A stretch of DNA of 64,000 bases from Blastocatellia bacterium (GTDB lineage: Bacteria; Acidobacteriota; Blastocatellia; Chloracidobacteriales; Chloracidobacteriaceae), in assembly GCA_019695185.1 (NCBI GenBank), contig JAIBAN010000034.1:1-64000 (forward strand). The letters run 5' to 3'. The position numbers and the translations under genes were made by a program. Under the pieces are notes generated by a model. The model had not been told where the DNA came from. It did no database searches and worked only from the letters and a program-made list of their open reading frames with translations. The first letter of the stretch is position 1; the number at the start of each line of letters is the position of its first letter. Shown here one piece after another: positions 25,601-33,660 of the stretch.

Positions 25601-27397
25601 TCATTCTCCGATTTCAATCGCCGTGCTTTTTCGGACCGTTTCGGCATAAGCGGTCACTTGCCCGGCGGGAATATTCCAGTCGGTTCCCAGCGGAACCGTG
25701 GCCGGTTTGAAACGGGTGTCCGGTTTGGGCAGGCTTTGCCACCAGGCTTGATACTGGTTGATGACCGCCTCGCGGTTGGTCACTGCATCCAGATAGTTAA
25801 AAGGAATGTCTTTTTGCGCGACCGCCCGGAGCGAATCATACGCGAAATAGCGAACCGCCGGATACGGGTCGCGGAGCGCTTGGATTAAAAAGGGGATGGC
25901 CCACAGATTTTCCTCACGGCGGGAGGTGGCTCCCGGTTGCCCTAAAGACCAGGCGGCCACACAGCGGGCCGACGGGTCGCCGCTGAACAACTCGCGCACC
26001 ATTTCGGAGGAATCTCCGCCCGGAGCCAGAAACGGCACCGGTTTTCCATACCATTGGGAAATGGTCTGGGCCGCCCAGACCGCCGTTTCCTTCTGATGGC
26101 ACATGTTGCAGCCGTTGGGCATGTTGGTGGCCAGACTTTTGGCAGCGTCCGGGTTATGCACCCGATGGGAGCGTTTGGCGGTCAGGAGTCCAAAAACAAT
26201 CCGGGGACGGTGGCATTCGTTGCAGGAACTGCCGTTGCTTTCCGCTTTGTGGTGGGTATGGGCTGCCAGATTGGCGGCAATCTGCTGGTGACACTGCACA
26301 CAGCCGTCATTCCCCCGCATGTTGTCGGTCAAGAGCGATTGCTGGCGTCCCCGATGCACGTCATGACAACTGTTGCAGGTCATATCTCCCTGCTGGTAGC
26401 ACTTGCTTTGCAGCACTCCCTGATATTCGTAAGCCGTCAGCCGGGGGGTTCCGTCCGGATAGAACCGTGGTGCAAAACTGTAGTCCCCCACTTTGGTATT
26501 GATATTCAAGGGTTGAAAATATTTTGACAGGTTTTCTCCGGCGGTGTAAGGGTCGCCTTTTTCCATCACGGTTTTGATGTCCAGCCCCTCGACCGGAATC
26601 CGTTGGCCGTGACAGTGACCGCAAATCTGCAACTGGGTGGTTTTATCCAGTTTTTTCGGTTCGACAATCGTTGGGTCATCCGCTCGAATCTGCCGCCGCA
26701 GCCACGACCAGCCCAGGGTTTTGTTTTTTTCCACGTGAAGTTTTCCCGGCCCGTGACACGCTTCGCAGCCGATGCCCAGTTCCGCCACTTTTGTGTTGAC
26801 AAACTTGCGCGAGGGAAACTCCATGCCCGGCTTACCTTTGACGTTGTGGCAGAAAATGCAGTTGTTGTTCCAGGTGGAAAGATGTTCCTTGAAATCCTCA
26901 CGGTCCGGATGGAGAAACAGCCCTTGCAAATGAAACCAGTATTTTTTCTCGATGTTCCAGGCAATCGGCAGCCGGTAAAAGGTGGTTCCAACCAACGTGA
27001 TGTATTGTTGGAAACGCCGGGAACCAACGGTTCGGACAATCAGGGCCTCACCCATCTTGCCGTTGAGGTCCATGGTGTAGATGTAAAAATCGTTGCCCTT
27101 GCGATACATCCGCGAGGTCACGCCGTTAAAGGTATAGGTGGCGTTGTTGAAATCGCCCACCACGGTTTCAGGCGTGGCAATCTGGTTCATTTTATGGTGG
27201 TGCGATTCGGACCAATGGTCGAATTCCGCTTTATGGCACTCCTGACAACTGGCCGACCCGGCATATTCGACCTGGGCCAGTTCGGGTTTGAGTTCCCGCA
27301 TGGCCTGCACCTGACTGCGGGTGAAAATCAACGTTACTACTGCGAGGGCGAGAAAGACACCCACAAGAACAAGTTTGAATCGGGCCGGACGTGCCAT
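25601..27397 (-). CDS. Octahaem c-type cytochrome with C-terminal HEAT-like segment
   Basis: 598 residues from ATG 27397 (an upstream in-frame start would add 25 residues). One N-terminal membrane/signal segment (L-V-L-V-G-V-F-L-A-L-A) is followed by eight C-x-x-C-H haem sites: CQECH, CIFCH, CEACH, CGHCH, CNSCH, CVQCH, CNECH and CNMCH. The first is followed by W-S-E-S-H-H-H, as in cytochrome c554-like proteins. The last ~120 residues have no haem site and look like HEAT repeats (A-A-W-S-L-G and I-Q-A-L-R-D-P-Y-P-A-V-R-Y-F-A). Likely a periplasmic electron-transfer protein or reductase; donor and acceptor are unknown. Confidence 0.88.
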   Translation of the reverse strand: MARPARFKLVLVGVFLALAVVTLIFTRSQVQAMRELKPELAQVEYAGSASCQECHKAEFDHWSESHHHKMNQIATPETVVGDFNNATYTFNGVTSRMYRKGNDFYIYTMDLNGKMGEALIVRTVGSRRFQQYITLVGTTFYRLPIAWNIEKKYWFHLQGLFLHPDREDFKEHLSTWNNNCIFCHNVKGKPGMEFPSRKFVNTKVAELGIGCEACHGPGKLHVEKNKTLGWSWLRRQIRADDPTIVEPKKLDKTTQLQICGHCHGQRIPVEGLDIKTVMEKGDPYTAGENLSKYFQPLNINTKVGDYSFAPRFYPDGTPRLTAYEYQGVLQSKCYQQGDMTCNSCHDVHRGRQQSLLTDNMRGNDGCVQCHQQIAANLAAHTHHKAESNGSSCNECHRPRIVFGLLTAKRSHRVHNPDAAKSLATNMPNGCNMCHQKETAVWAAQTISQWYGKPVPFLAPGGDSSEMVRELFSGDPSARCVAAWSLGQPGATSRREENLWAIPFLIQALRDPYPAVRYFAYDSLRAVAQKDIPFNYLDAVTNREAVINQYQAWWQSLPKPDTRFKPATVPLGTDWNIPAGQVTAYAETVRKSTAIEIGE

Positions 27398-27443
27398 AAT
27401 ACCTAACCATTCTGTGAAGGATTCGGATGGTTGTGTTTTCCCA

Positions 27444-28406
27444 TCACAATTCAGACTGACCTGCTTTGTCAATCTGGCTCACGGCAAGCGACGATTGCAT
27501 AGGAACAGGCTTCTTCACTGATTGCAAAACACCGCGCACGGCCATGGAACCAAGAATCATCCCGCCTCCGATGATAGCCGAACGGGAGGGCAGTTCGTGG
27601 ACGAACAACGCCACCCAGAGCGGGTTCAAAATAGGTTCCAGTAACGTGAGCAGGGAAGTTTCAATGGCCTGGAGCTTGCCCACCCCCGCTGTAAAAAACA
27701 GATAGGCGACCCCAATTTGAACCGTCCCCAGCAAAATCAACACCACCCAGCCGATGCCGGTTTGGGGCGGCTGGGTCACCATGGCTGGAAGCCCTGGCAC
27801 CACCGCCAACAGGTTGCCAATGGTGACGGCAAAAACTGCTGAGAGATGCGGTGAGTATCCTGCCGGAGCCTCCTGTTTTTGCATCTGCAACTGGTCCAAC
27901 CGGAGGCTAATCGGCAGCCCGGCAAAGCACAACCCAGCCAGCAACGCCACACAATTTCCGGTCAATCCGGCGGCGGTCAGTTTATCGCGGAAAAAGAACG
28001 TCATGCCCAACAGACAACCGGCAATGGCCAGCCAGTCATAGGTGCGCACCCGTTCCCGCAAAAAAGGCCAGGAAAGCAGCGCCACATAAATCGGCGCGGT
28101 TGACTGCAATAAAATGGTATTGGCGGCGGTGGTCAGTTTGGTGGCAATCACAAAACAAACGACCGTGACCGCATAGCAACCTGCTGCCGCCCATAAAAAC
28201 GGGCGTTTCAGGTTGGCGGTCACAGCCCCTGGTTTTCCCTGGCTTGAAACCGCCAGCCACCAAAAGAGCAAGGGCAGGGCAAAAAAACTGCGATAGCCGG
28301 AGATGGCAAGCGCCTCCGATTGGACCAGCTTGATGCCCAAACCGCCGCCGCTCCACAACATTGCCGCCAGCAGGACGCACACGATGCCGCGCGCGCGTTC
28401 ACTCAT
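27444..28406 (-). CDS. EamA/DMT-family transporter
   Basis: 320 residues from ATG 28406, which has GGAAAGGA 8 nt upstream. About ten hydrophobic helices form two EamA repeats: L-L-A-A-M-L-W-S-G-G-G at the start of the first and L-L-A-G-L-C-F-A-G-L-P opening the second, with the L-L-E-P-I-L-N-P-L-W-V signature near the end. Members move small metabolites, amino acids or drugs across the inner membrane; the substrate cannot be told here. It precedes the cytochrome gene on the same strand. Confidence 0.88.
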   Translation of the reverse strand: MSERARGIVCVLLAAMLWSGGGLGIKLVQSEALAISGYRSFFALPLLFWWLAVSSQGKPGAVTANLKRPFLWAAAGCYAVTVVCFVIATKLTTAANTILLQSTAPIYVALLSWPFLRERVRTYDWLAIAGCLLGMTFFFRDKLTAAGLTGNCVALLAGLCFAGLPISLRLDQLQMQKQEAPAGYSPHLSAVFAVTIGNLLAVVPGLPAMVTQPPQTGIGWVVLILLGTVQIGVAYLFFTAGVGKLQAIETSLLTLLEPILNPLWVALFVHELPSRSAIIGGGMILGSMAVRGVLQSVKKPVPMQSSLAVSQIDKAGQSEL

Positions 28407-28804
28407 AAGCAATCCTTTCCAGTGAAATCCAACTATTATTTGGTAAAAGTCCAAAAGTTTCAGAAAACCCCCGGTTTTTCAACCCATTTGGGGGAATGTG
28501 GGCGACTCCCGGTTGACAAAAAAGGCGGCTAACCATAGAGTTTGCCTGTCTTTGGTGCATTTTTCTTCCAACACGAAATTCAAACACCGTCATTACCGCC
28601 AAATCATTACCGGATGTTGTTCCACACAATGCAACCGGTGATTTTCCGGCGTTCATCCGAACCGCTCAATGTGATGGCCAGCGGTTCGCTGACAAGAAAT
28701 CTCTCGACACATAAACCTATTCTGCCAGAGAAGCTGACCAGAGGTCCCTTAGACTTGGCTGCGGCGACTGCAAGCGGAAAGGTCATCCTCTAAGGAGCGC
28801 CCCT
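28407..28804. other. Divergent intergenic region
   Basis: About 400 bp between the DMT gene (minus) and the secreted-protein gene (plus). I see no gene, no strong hairpin and no confident promoter in it. Confidence 0.4.
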
Positions 28805-29581
28805 ATGAAGACACGGAAAAATTTGTTTGCCATGTTGGTTTTGACCTTGGCATGTGTATTGTTTGCGGGCTGGTCGGAGTCGGCTTATGCCCAAAAAGTC
28901 GGCAATGGCGGCGAAGGAGCCGGCAGCGGCAGTACCGGACAACCGTCTCCGGTTCGTATCACAATGCTGACACCGGCAGCCGGGTCGGTTTTCACGGCTG
29001 GCCAGACTGTCAACGTAACCTGGACAGTTGATTTGAGTGACAAAAACCGTTCCACCCTTTGGGACGAACAGGAAATCAGGCTGATTGTTGATGGGAAATC
29101 CTATCGTTTGACCCGCGAACTTGGAGGAGACGTTCGGTCTTACAACGTTGTACTTCCGAATGTTTCAACCAATAAAGCCTATTTTGATATCAGCTATGGA
29201 AGCCAAGGCAACCCGGATTTGATCTTCGAGGCTCCGAACGTCCAAAAAGACAAACCCTTTACAATCCAATCCCGCCCAACCCGCGATTTAGTTCAGGAAG
29301 TAACCTTGGAACCCATTGGAACAAAAGTTGCTCACACCGGTGATGTCATCAACCTCAAATGGTCCAGCACAGTGGCTAACTTGGATGTGTTCGAAGTGCT
29401 GGTTTCCTATGACCGAGGTGCTCACTATTTCAGTGTTGCCACAACGGCGGACAATTCCTACAACTGGGTGGTGCCGGGTAAACAAAAAGGTACGGTGACC
29501 TTCAAGATTGTGGCCCGTTCACTGGATGGCAGTGAAATTGAATCCCTCACGGAAGGGACCCCGCATCTGCGCATCAAGTAG
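28805..29581 (+). CDS. Secreted beta-sandwich (Ig-like) protein, unknown function
   Basis: 258 residues. The signal peptide (1-29) ends A-Y-A-Q-K. A Gly/Ser-rich linker is followed by two beta-rich modules: about 48-150 (I-T-M-L-T-P-A-A-G-S-V-F-T-A-G-Q) and about 165-258 (V-T-L-E-P-I-G-T-K-V-A-H-T-G-D-V-I-N-L-K-W-S-S). Both have the G-x-x-V-x-V-x-W pattern of Ig-like or fibronectin-type domains in secreted bacterial proteins. CTAAGGAG precedes ATG 28805. A strong terminator follows, so it is likely monocistronic. Confidence 0.7.
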   Translation: MKTRKNLFAMLVLTLACVLFAGWSESAYAQKVGNGGEGAGSGSTGQPSPVRITMLTPAAGSVFTAGQTVNVTWTVDLSDKNRSTLWDEQEIRLIVDGKSYRLTRELGGDVRSYNVVLPNVSTNKAYFDISYGSQGNPDLIFEAPNVQKDKPFTIQSRPTRDLVQEVTLEPIGTKVAHTGDVINLKWSSTVANLDVFEVLVSYDRGAHYFSVATTADNSYNWVVPGKQKGTVTFKIVARSLDGSEIESLTEGTPHLRIK

Positions 29582-29640
29582 GTTGTCACTCAAAATATTT
29601 CAGGCAAAAGCCTTGTGTCTTTTGCCATTTCCCTGACCCA

Positions 29641-29675
29641 AAGCCACCTTAGGCATATCCTAAAGTGGCTTTTTT
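29641..29675 (+). terminator. Rho-independent terminator
   Basis: AAGCCACCTTAGG (29641-29653) pairs with CCTAAAGTGGCTT (29659-29671) with one mismatch, followed by TTTTTT. A smaller perfect hairpin (GGCAAAAG with CTTTTGCC, 29603-29626) sits just upstream. It ends the transcript of the secreted Ig-like gene. Confidence 0.9.
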
Positions 29676-29717
29676 GCTTATTCCGCTCCCGACAACTTGA
29701 GGTTTTCGGTTCCTGCC

Positions 29718-31595
29718 ATGCCATCATCCACTGATTCCGCAAAACACTCACACTGGTCTACTCTGGTACTGACTTCATTACAGGTAGGGAGCCGTTGGTG
29801 GTTGGTTGGGATTTTGCTTTGTTGTTTCGGAGTTTATGCCCAAACTTTTCGGTTTGATTTTGTTTTTGACGACCATATCCAGATTGAAAAACACGAGCGG
29901 ATTCGGTCTTGGGACCATTGGGGTAAAGCATTTACGGAGCATATTTGGGCTGGAATTGAAGAATATCCAACTTCCAACTATTACCGCCCGGTATTTCGAA
30001 TTTGGCAAACCCTCAACTACAGCTTGTTTGGACTCAACCCGCGTGGCTGGCACGTGCTCATGGTGGTCGTCTATCTGCTTTCGATTGTGAGTTTTTGGAA
30101 ACTGGCGGAAAAACTGCTTCAGGATGGGGTCGCAACAGTCATTGCAGCCACGGTTTTTGCCTTCCACCCAACCCACGTAGAAGCTGTTGCCTGGCTTGGT
30201 TGTATCAACGACCCTCTGGTAGTCATTTTTTTCAGCCTCTCGTTTTTGGCGTATCTCAAAGCCACCTCCGACACAACCACTTCTGGTTGGACTGATTTCA
30301 AATATCTGGCACTTTCCGTCATCTCACTGGGACTGGCACTCTTAACCAAGGAGTTTGCTGTTTTGCTGGCACCAATGATGTTTTTATATGAGGTTTTGGT
30401 TCGGCGGCAAACTTGCTTTAACCGGGGAGCGCTGCTTCAAATCTGGTCAATCCTGCGTCTCTTCACCTTTCACTGGGTGGTCCTGGGGTTGTATCTGCTG
30501 GTTCATAAACTGGTTATTCCCCAGGCTCTGATTGCCAATCCCAAACTTACCCTGACCACGGTTTTGCTGACGGCTCCGCTGATTTATCTCAATTACCTCA
30601 AACTTTTATTGTGGCCGCTCCAGTTACGCGCCGAATATGAGCTTGGGTATGTAACCAGTGTTTCAAACCCAGGATTTTTTCTGCCTCTGATGGGGTTGTT
30701 GAGCCTGGCCCTCTTCTGCGGTTGGCGGTGGCGCAAAAACCGTCTGGTGCTCCTGTTGTTCCTCTGGCTCATCGGGCCCTTGATGCCTGCCTTGTTTTTA
30801 TGGGGGTTCCGGGAAAACGAGTTTATTCATGACCGTTATCTGTTTTTGCCGTCAGTGGCGTTCGCCTGTTTGATTGGGCTGGCAGGAACCTGGGTCAGTC
30901 ATCTGTTTTTATCCAAACCGAATTTGCAGGCACCCTTCTCCGCTACGGCGGAACCTACAGACAGGGCGGCTTTTTCGGTAGGTCGGCGAGCACCCGGAGT
31001 CTCCTTGTTCCTCCTCGGCTGTTTGGGCTGTTGGTTCCTGCCTCTGACGCTGAAAGCACTCCCTGTCTGGGCCAACGATGTTGAGCTTTACAGTGAGGTC
31101 CTGAAATATCATCCGAATAATTTATTTGCCCTCCAGAATTTATCGGTGGCTTTACGCAGTCTGGGGAGGTTTGCTGAAGAGCAAACCTTGATGGAACGAC
31201 TGGTGAGCCTTGAACCAGGTAAACTGGAATATCGCTACGGCTTGGCTGGTGTATATCAAAGAACCGGCAGGTATCCCCAAATGTTGGAACAACTCCGCTT
31301 TCTACAAAACCATGAGGCAAATTTTCTGAATAATGGGGAAAACTGTTTTATGGTGGGATATGCACTGTTCATGACCAAAAACCCGGTGGAAGCCATTCCA
31401 TATCTCAACCAAGCCACCTCGCTGGCCTCCTCCAACCCTCAATATTGGTACACTTTGGGTGAAACCCATGTTGCCCTGCATCAGACTGAAGAGGCTTTAA
31501 GAGCCTACCGGAAGGTTTTGGAATTGGTGCCCCAACAGGAAGTAGTCCGTCGCAAAATCAATGCGTTAGAATCGAAACCGGAAATCACCAAGTAA
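29718..31595 (+). CDS. PMT/TMTC-like glycosyltransferase with C-terminal TPRs
   Basis: About 625 residues from ATG 29718 (a TTG at 29697 is possible). It has around ten membrane helices, with the first-loop acidic motif F-D-F-V-F-D-D-H and later F-A-F-H-P-T-H-V-E-A-V-A-W, both typical of TMTC/PMT-family polyprenyl-phosphate-sugar glycosyltransferases. The C-terminal ~150 residues form TPRs (Y-H-P-N-N-L-F-A-L-Q-N-L and Y-W-Y-T-L-G-E-T). The predicted job is transfer of a sugar from a lipid carrier to exported proteins. The next gene is a polyprenyl-phosphate glycosyltransferase that could make the donor. Confidence 0.82.
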   Translation: MPSSTDSAKHSHWSTLVLTSLQVGSRWWLVGILLCCFGVYAQTFRFDFVFDDHIQIEKHERIRSWDHWGKAFTEHIWAGIEEYPTSNYYRPVFRIWQTLNYSLFGLNPRGWHVLMVVVYLLSIVSFWKLAEKLLQDGVATVIAATVFAFHPTHVEAVAWLGCINDPLVVIFFSLSFLAYLKATSDTTTSGWTDFKYLALSVISLGLALLTKEFAVLLAPMMFLYEVLVRRQTCFNRGALLQIWSILRLFTFHWVVLGLYLLVHKLVIPQALIANPKLTLTTVLLTAPLIYLNYLKLLLWPLQLRAEYELGYVTSVSNPGFFLPLMGLLSLALFCGWRWRKNRLVLLLFLWLIGPLMPALFLWGFRENEFIHDRYLFLPSVAFACLIGLAGTWVSHLFLSKPNLQAPFSATAEPTDRAAFSVGRRAPGVSLFLLGCLGCWFLPLTLKALPVWANDVELYSEVLKYHPNNLFALQNLSVALRSLGRFAEEQTLMERLVSLEPGKLEYRYGLAGVYQRTGRYPQMLEQLRFLQNHEANFLNNGENCFMVGYALFMTKNPVEAIPYLNQATSLASSNPQYWYTLGETHVALHQTEEALRAYRKVLELVPQQEVVRRKINALESKPEITK

Positions 31596-31676
31596 ACCTG
31601 CAACACTGACCGAAAGCATCCGTCCGGATTGTTTTGACCAAGCCGGCCCTTGAGTACAGACTTAACTGATTTGACC

Positions 31677-32681
31677 ATGGCTACATTTTCTCTTCCCAAA
31701 AAGGTAAGTATTGTTGCCCCTTGCCTAAATGAAGAAGGCTGCCTGGCCGAATTTTACCAGGAAATCAATCGGGCGATTGCAAACCAACCCTACCAGTTTG
31801 AAATGATTCTGGTGGACGACGGCTCAACCGATGGCACGTTGGAGGTGGCTGAGCAGTTGCACGCGACTGATCCACAGGTCAAATTTATTTCATTTTCCCG
31901 CAATTTCGGGCATCAGGCTGCTTTGCTAGCCGGGTTGGAGGCTGCCACAGGAGATGCGGTCATTACCATGGACAGTGATTTACAGCACCCGCCTCAGTTG
32001 CTTCCCGATTTGTTGGCTTTATGGGAACAGGGGTTTGAAATTGTGACGCCCATGCGGCGGGATACGGCAGATGCCACATTCTGGAAATGGTTTACCAGTC
32101 GCATGTTTTATGCAGTCATCAATTTGATTTCAGAGACTCCCATTACTCCTTCAGCAGATTTCCGTCTCATGTCCCGCACTGTGGTTGATGCTTTTTTACA
32201 GCTTCGGGAATATCACCGGTTTAGCCGAGGTCTGGTGGACTGGTTGGGATTTCGGGTTGCCACCATCGAATTTGATGCTCCGCCCAGGTTTGCTGGAAAA
32301 ACCAAATATTCCTTGGTCAAAATGGTTCGTTTTGCTGTCAACGGTTTGGTTTCTTTTTCAGTGGTGCCCCTTCGTCTGACTTTGTTTTTAGGCTTTCTGA
32401 TGGCTTTTCTGGCCATGCTTTATGTGATTTATGCCTTGGGTGTCTTTTTCTTTTCCAATCAGGTCGTTCCCGGCTGGACTTCGATTCTGGTGGTTACGTT
32501 ACTGATTGGGGGGGTTCAACTGATTTGCTTGGGGTTGGTGGGGGAATACATTGGAAAAATCTTTGAAGAGGTCAAGCACCGCCCACTCTATGTGGTCAGA
32601 AAACGGGTTGGCTTTTCCGAAACGGAACTGAAAAACAACCCTGAACTGAAGACTGGTAAAGGACTGAGGACTGAGGGTTGA
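31677..32681 (+). CDS. GT2 polyprenyl-phosphate glycosyltransferase (DPM1/GtrB-like)
   Basis: 334 residues from ATG 31677. The GT2 domain has V-A-P-C-L-N-E-E-G, the V-D-D-G-S-T-D-G-T loop, D-S-D-L-Q-H-P-P metal site and Y-H-R-F-S-R-G-L. Two C-terminal membrane helices (about 230-300) are typical of GtrB/ArnC-like enzymes, which load glucose, mannose or aminoarabinose onto undecaprenyl phosphate. It lies 81 bp after the PMT-like gene, suggesting donor synthesis for it. The last residues (about K-T-G-K-G-L-R-T-E-G) are encoded by a GGACTGA-type repeat arm, so the C-terminus has been altered by the repeat. Confidence 0.9.
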   Translation: MATFSLPKKVSIVAPCLNEEGCLAEFYQEINRAIANQPYQFEMILVDDGSTDGTLEVAEQLHATDPQVKFISFSRNFGHQAALLAGLEAATGDAVITMDSDLQHPPQLLPDLLALWEQGFEIVTPMRRDTADATFWKWFTSRMFYAVINLISETPITPSADFRLMSRTVVDAFLQLREYHRFSRGLVDWLGFRVATIEFDAPPRFAGKTKYSLVKMVRFAVNGLVSFSVVPLRLTLFLGFLMAFLAMLYVIYALGVFFFSNQVVPGWTSILVVTLLIGGVQLICLGLVGEYIGKIFEEVKHRPLYVVRKRVGFSETELKNNPELKTGKGLRTEG

Positions 32682-32787
32682 GAATCGGGGACTGAGTTCA
32701 TTGGTGGGGAACAGTTCTCCTACACTTCCATTGTTCTGTCGCACCTACTGGCCCCCCATCAGGTTCACTCAGTCCCTGATTCTTCAA
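32644..32787. repeat. Degenerate inverted GGACTGA array between convergent genes
   Basis: The left arm (32644-32696) carries several GGACTGA-type units, partly degenerate, and includes the GT2 stop codon. The right arm (32768-32787, CTCAGTCCCTGATTCTTCAA) is the reverse complement of its end with small changes. It ends 6 bp before the stop of the minus-strand NTF2-like gene. This is the only element of the family placed between convergent genes. Confidence 0.75.
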
Positions 32788-32793
32788 TTGGCT

Positions 32794-33201
32794 TCAGTTC
32801 TGACGGTCCAGTACTTCCACCACCAGTTCGGTATCCATATACTCGGTCAGTTCCTGTACCTTGCCGTCCACAAAGCGGCAAACGAAGCAATAGGTGTTGT
32901 TGTAAGGGATTCTTTCTTTGGTGAGGTTTCCGTTGCCTCGGGCCTCAACCACCACCATATCATCCTCTGCAATAAAACGGTGGGCCGCCAACCGAATTTG
33001 ACCTTCCAGCCGGGTGCCGAGAGGTCCCAGCAATTCGGCGAAAATGGCTGGTTTTCCAACAAAGGTTTTTGACCATTTGGTTCGGCCAATCACCGTCCAA
33101 CTGACATCATCCGCCAGGCTTTCGATAAAAGGGCGGGTATTTCCTTGAGCCATTTCGGCAAAAGCATGCTGAAGCAGTTTTTTATTTTCGGTTGTGTTCA
33201 T
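32794..33201 (-). CDS. NTF2/SnoaL-like protein
   Basis: 135 residues from ATG 33201, with AAAGGA about 10 nt upstream; an ATG 30 bp earlier has no such site. The pattern L-L-Q-H-A-F-A-E-M-A-Q-G-N at the start, W-T-V-I-G and F-V-G-K-P-A-I, then N-N-T-Y-C-F-V-C-R-F-V-D-G-K-V-Q-E-L-T-E-Y-M-D-T is the SnoaL-like alpha/beta cone fold. Members are ketosteroid-isomerase-like enzymes or small-molecule-binding proteins; no substrate can be named. Confidence 0.83.
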   Translation of the reverse strand: MNTTENKKLLQHAFAEMAQGNTRPFIESLADDVSWTVIGRTKWSKTFVGKPAIFAELLGPLGTRLEGQIRLAAHRFIAEDDMVVVEARGNGNLTKERIPYNNTYCFVCRFVDGKVQELTEYMDTELVVEVLDRQN

Positions 33202-33580
33202 TGCTTGGGTTCCTTTGGTTATTTGGTTCATCGAAGGTTGACTGGTCGTATCGATTGAATATCACATCCGGTCCCACAGCCTCATGGGTTTGATAAAAAT
33301 GAGGGTGGCCAACGGTTTCAACCTCCAAAGACATATCATCAGAGCTGTATAAACCGGTTCACCCGTCTAACAACTCGACTTCAAATGGGATTTGATGAGA
33401 CCATTTCAGAATAATCCTGTCAATTCCTGTTTTCCAAGGTCGAATGAGCATCTGTTCCTTCCGCCATGGTATTGATTCAAGCTGTCAAGACAGGGTTGAG
33501 GCTTGACCTATGCCATTTTGTTTTTAGAACTGACAGACCTTCGGTTTCAAAAACAGCTTCCATATTGGCTATTTCTCCAA
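33202..33580. other. Intergenic region upstream of TonB receptor promoter
   Basis: About 380 bp between the NTF2-like gene (minus) and the TonB-receptor promoter. I see no convincing coding frame. The stretch becomes AT-rich toward its right end. Confidence 0.4.
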
Positions 33581-33609
33581 TTGACATCATTCGATTAATT
33601 TTTTATTCT
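33581..33609 (+). promoter_or_regulatory. Sigma70-type promoter for the TonB-dependent receptor
   Basis: A perfect -35 TTGACA (33581-33586), a 17-bp spacer and a -10 TATTCT (33604-33609) lie about 50 bp before the receptor ATG. It is the best promoter match I found in the window. Confidence 0.7.
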
Positions 33610-33612
33610 ATT

Positions 33613-33631
33613 GAAAATGACATTCATTAAA
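33613..33631 (+). promoter_or_regulatory. Fur-box-like palindrome over the transcription start
   Basis: GAAAATGACATTCATTAAA agrees with the classical 19-bp Fur box at about 14 positions and contains the inverted repeat AATGA-CAT-TCATT. It starts 3 bp after the -10 element, where a bound repressor would block initiation. The downstream gene is a FecA-like receptor, so iron-responsive repression is a reasonable inference. Confidence 0.6.
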
Positions 33632-33660
33632 ATTTTTACTGAATTGTAAAAAGGTGTTCC

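Noticed and set aside
26603-27406. A 267-residue plus-strand frame opposite the octahaem cytochrome
   Set aside because: Eight C-x-x-C-H motifs on the minus strand define the real gene.
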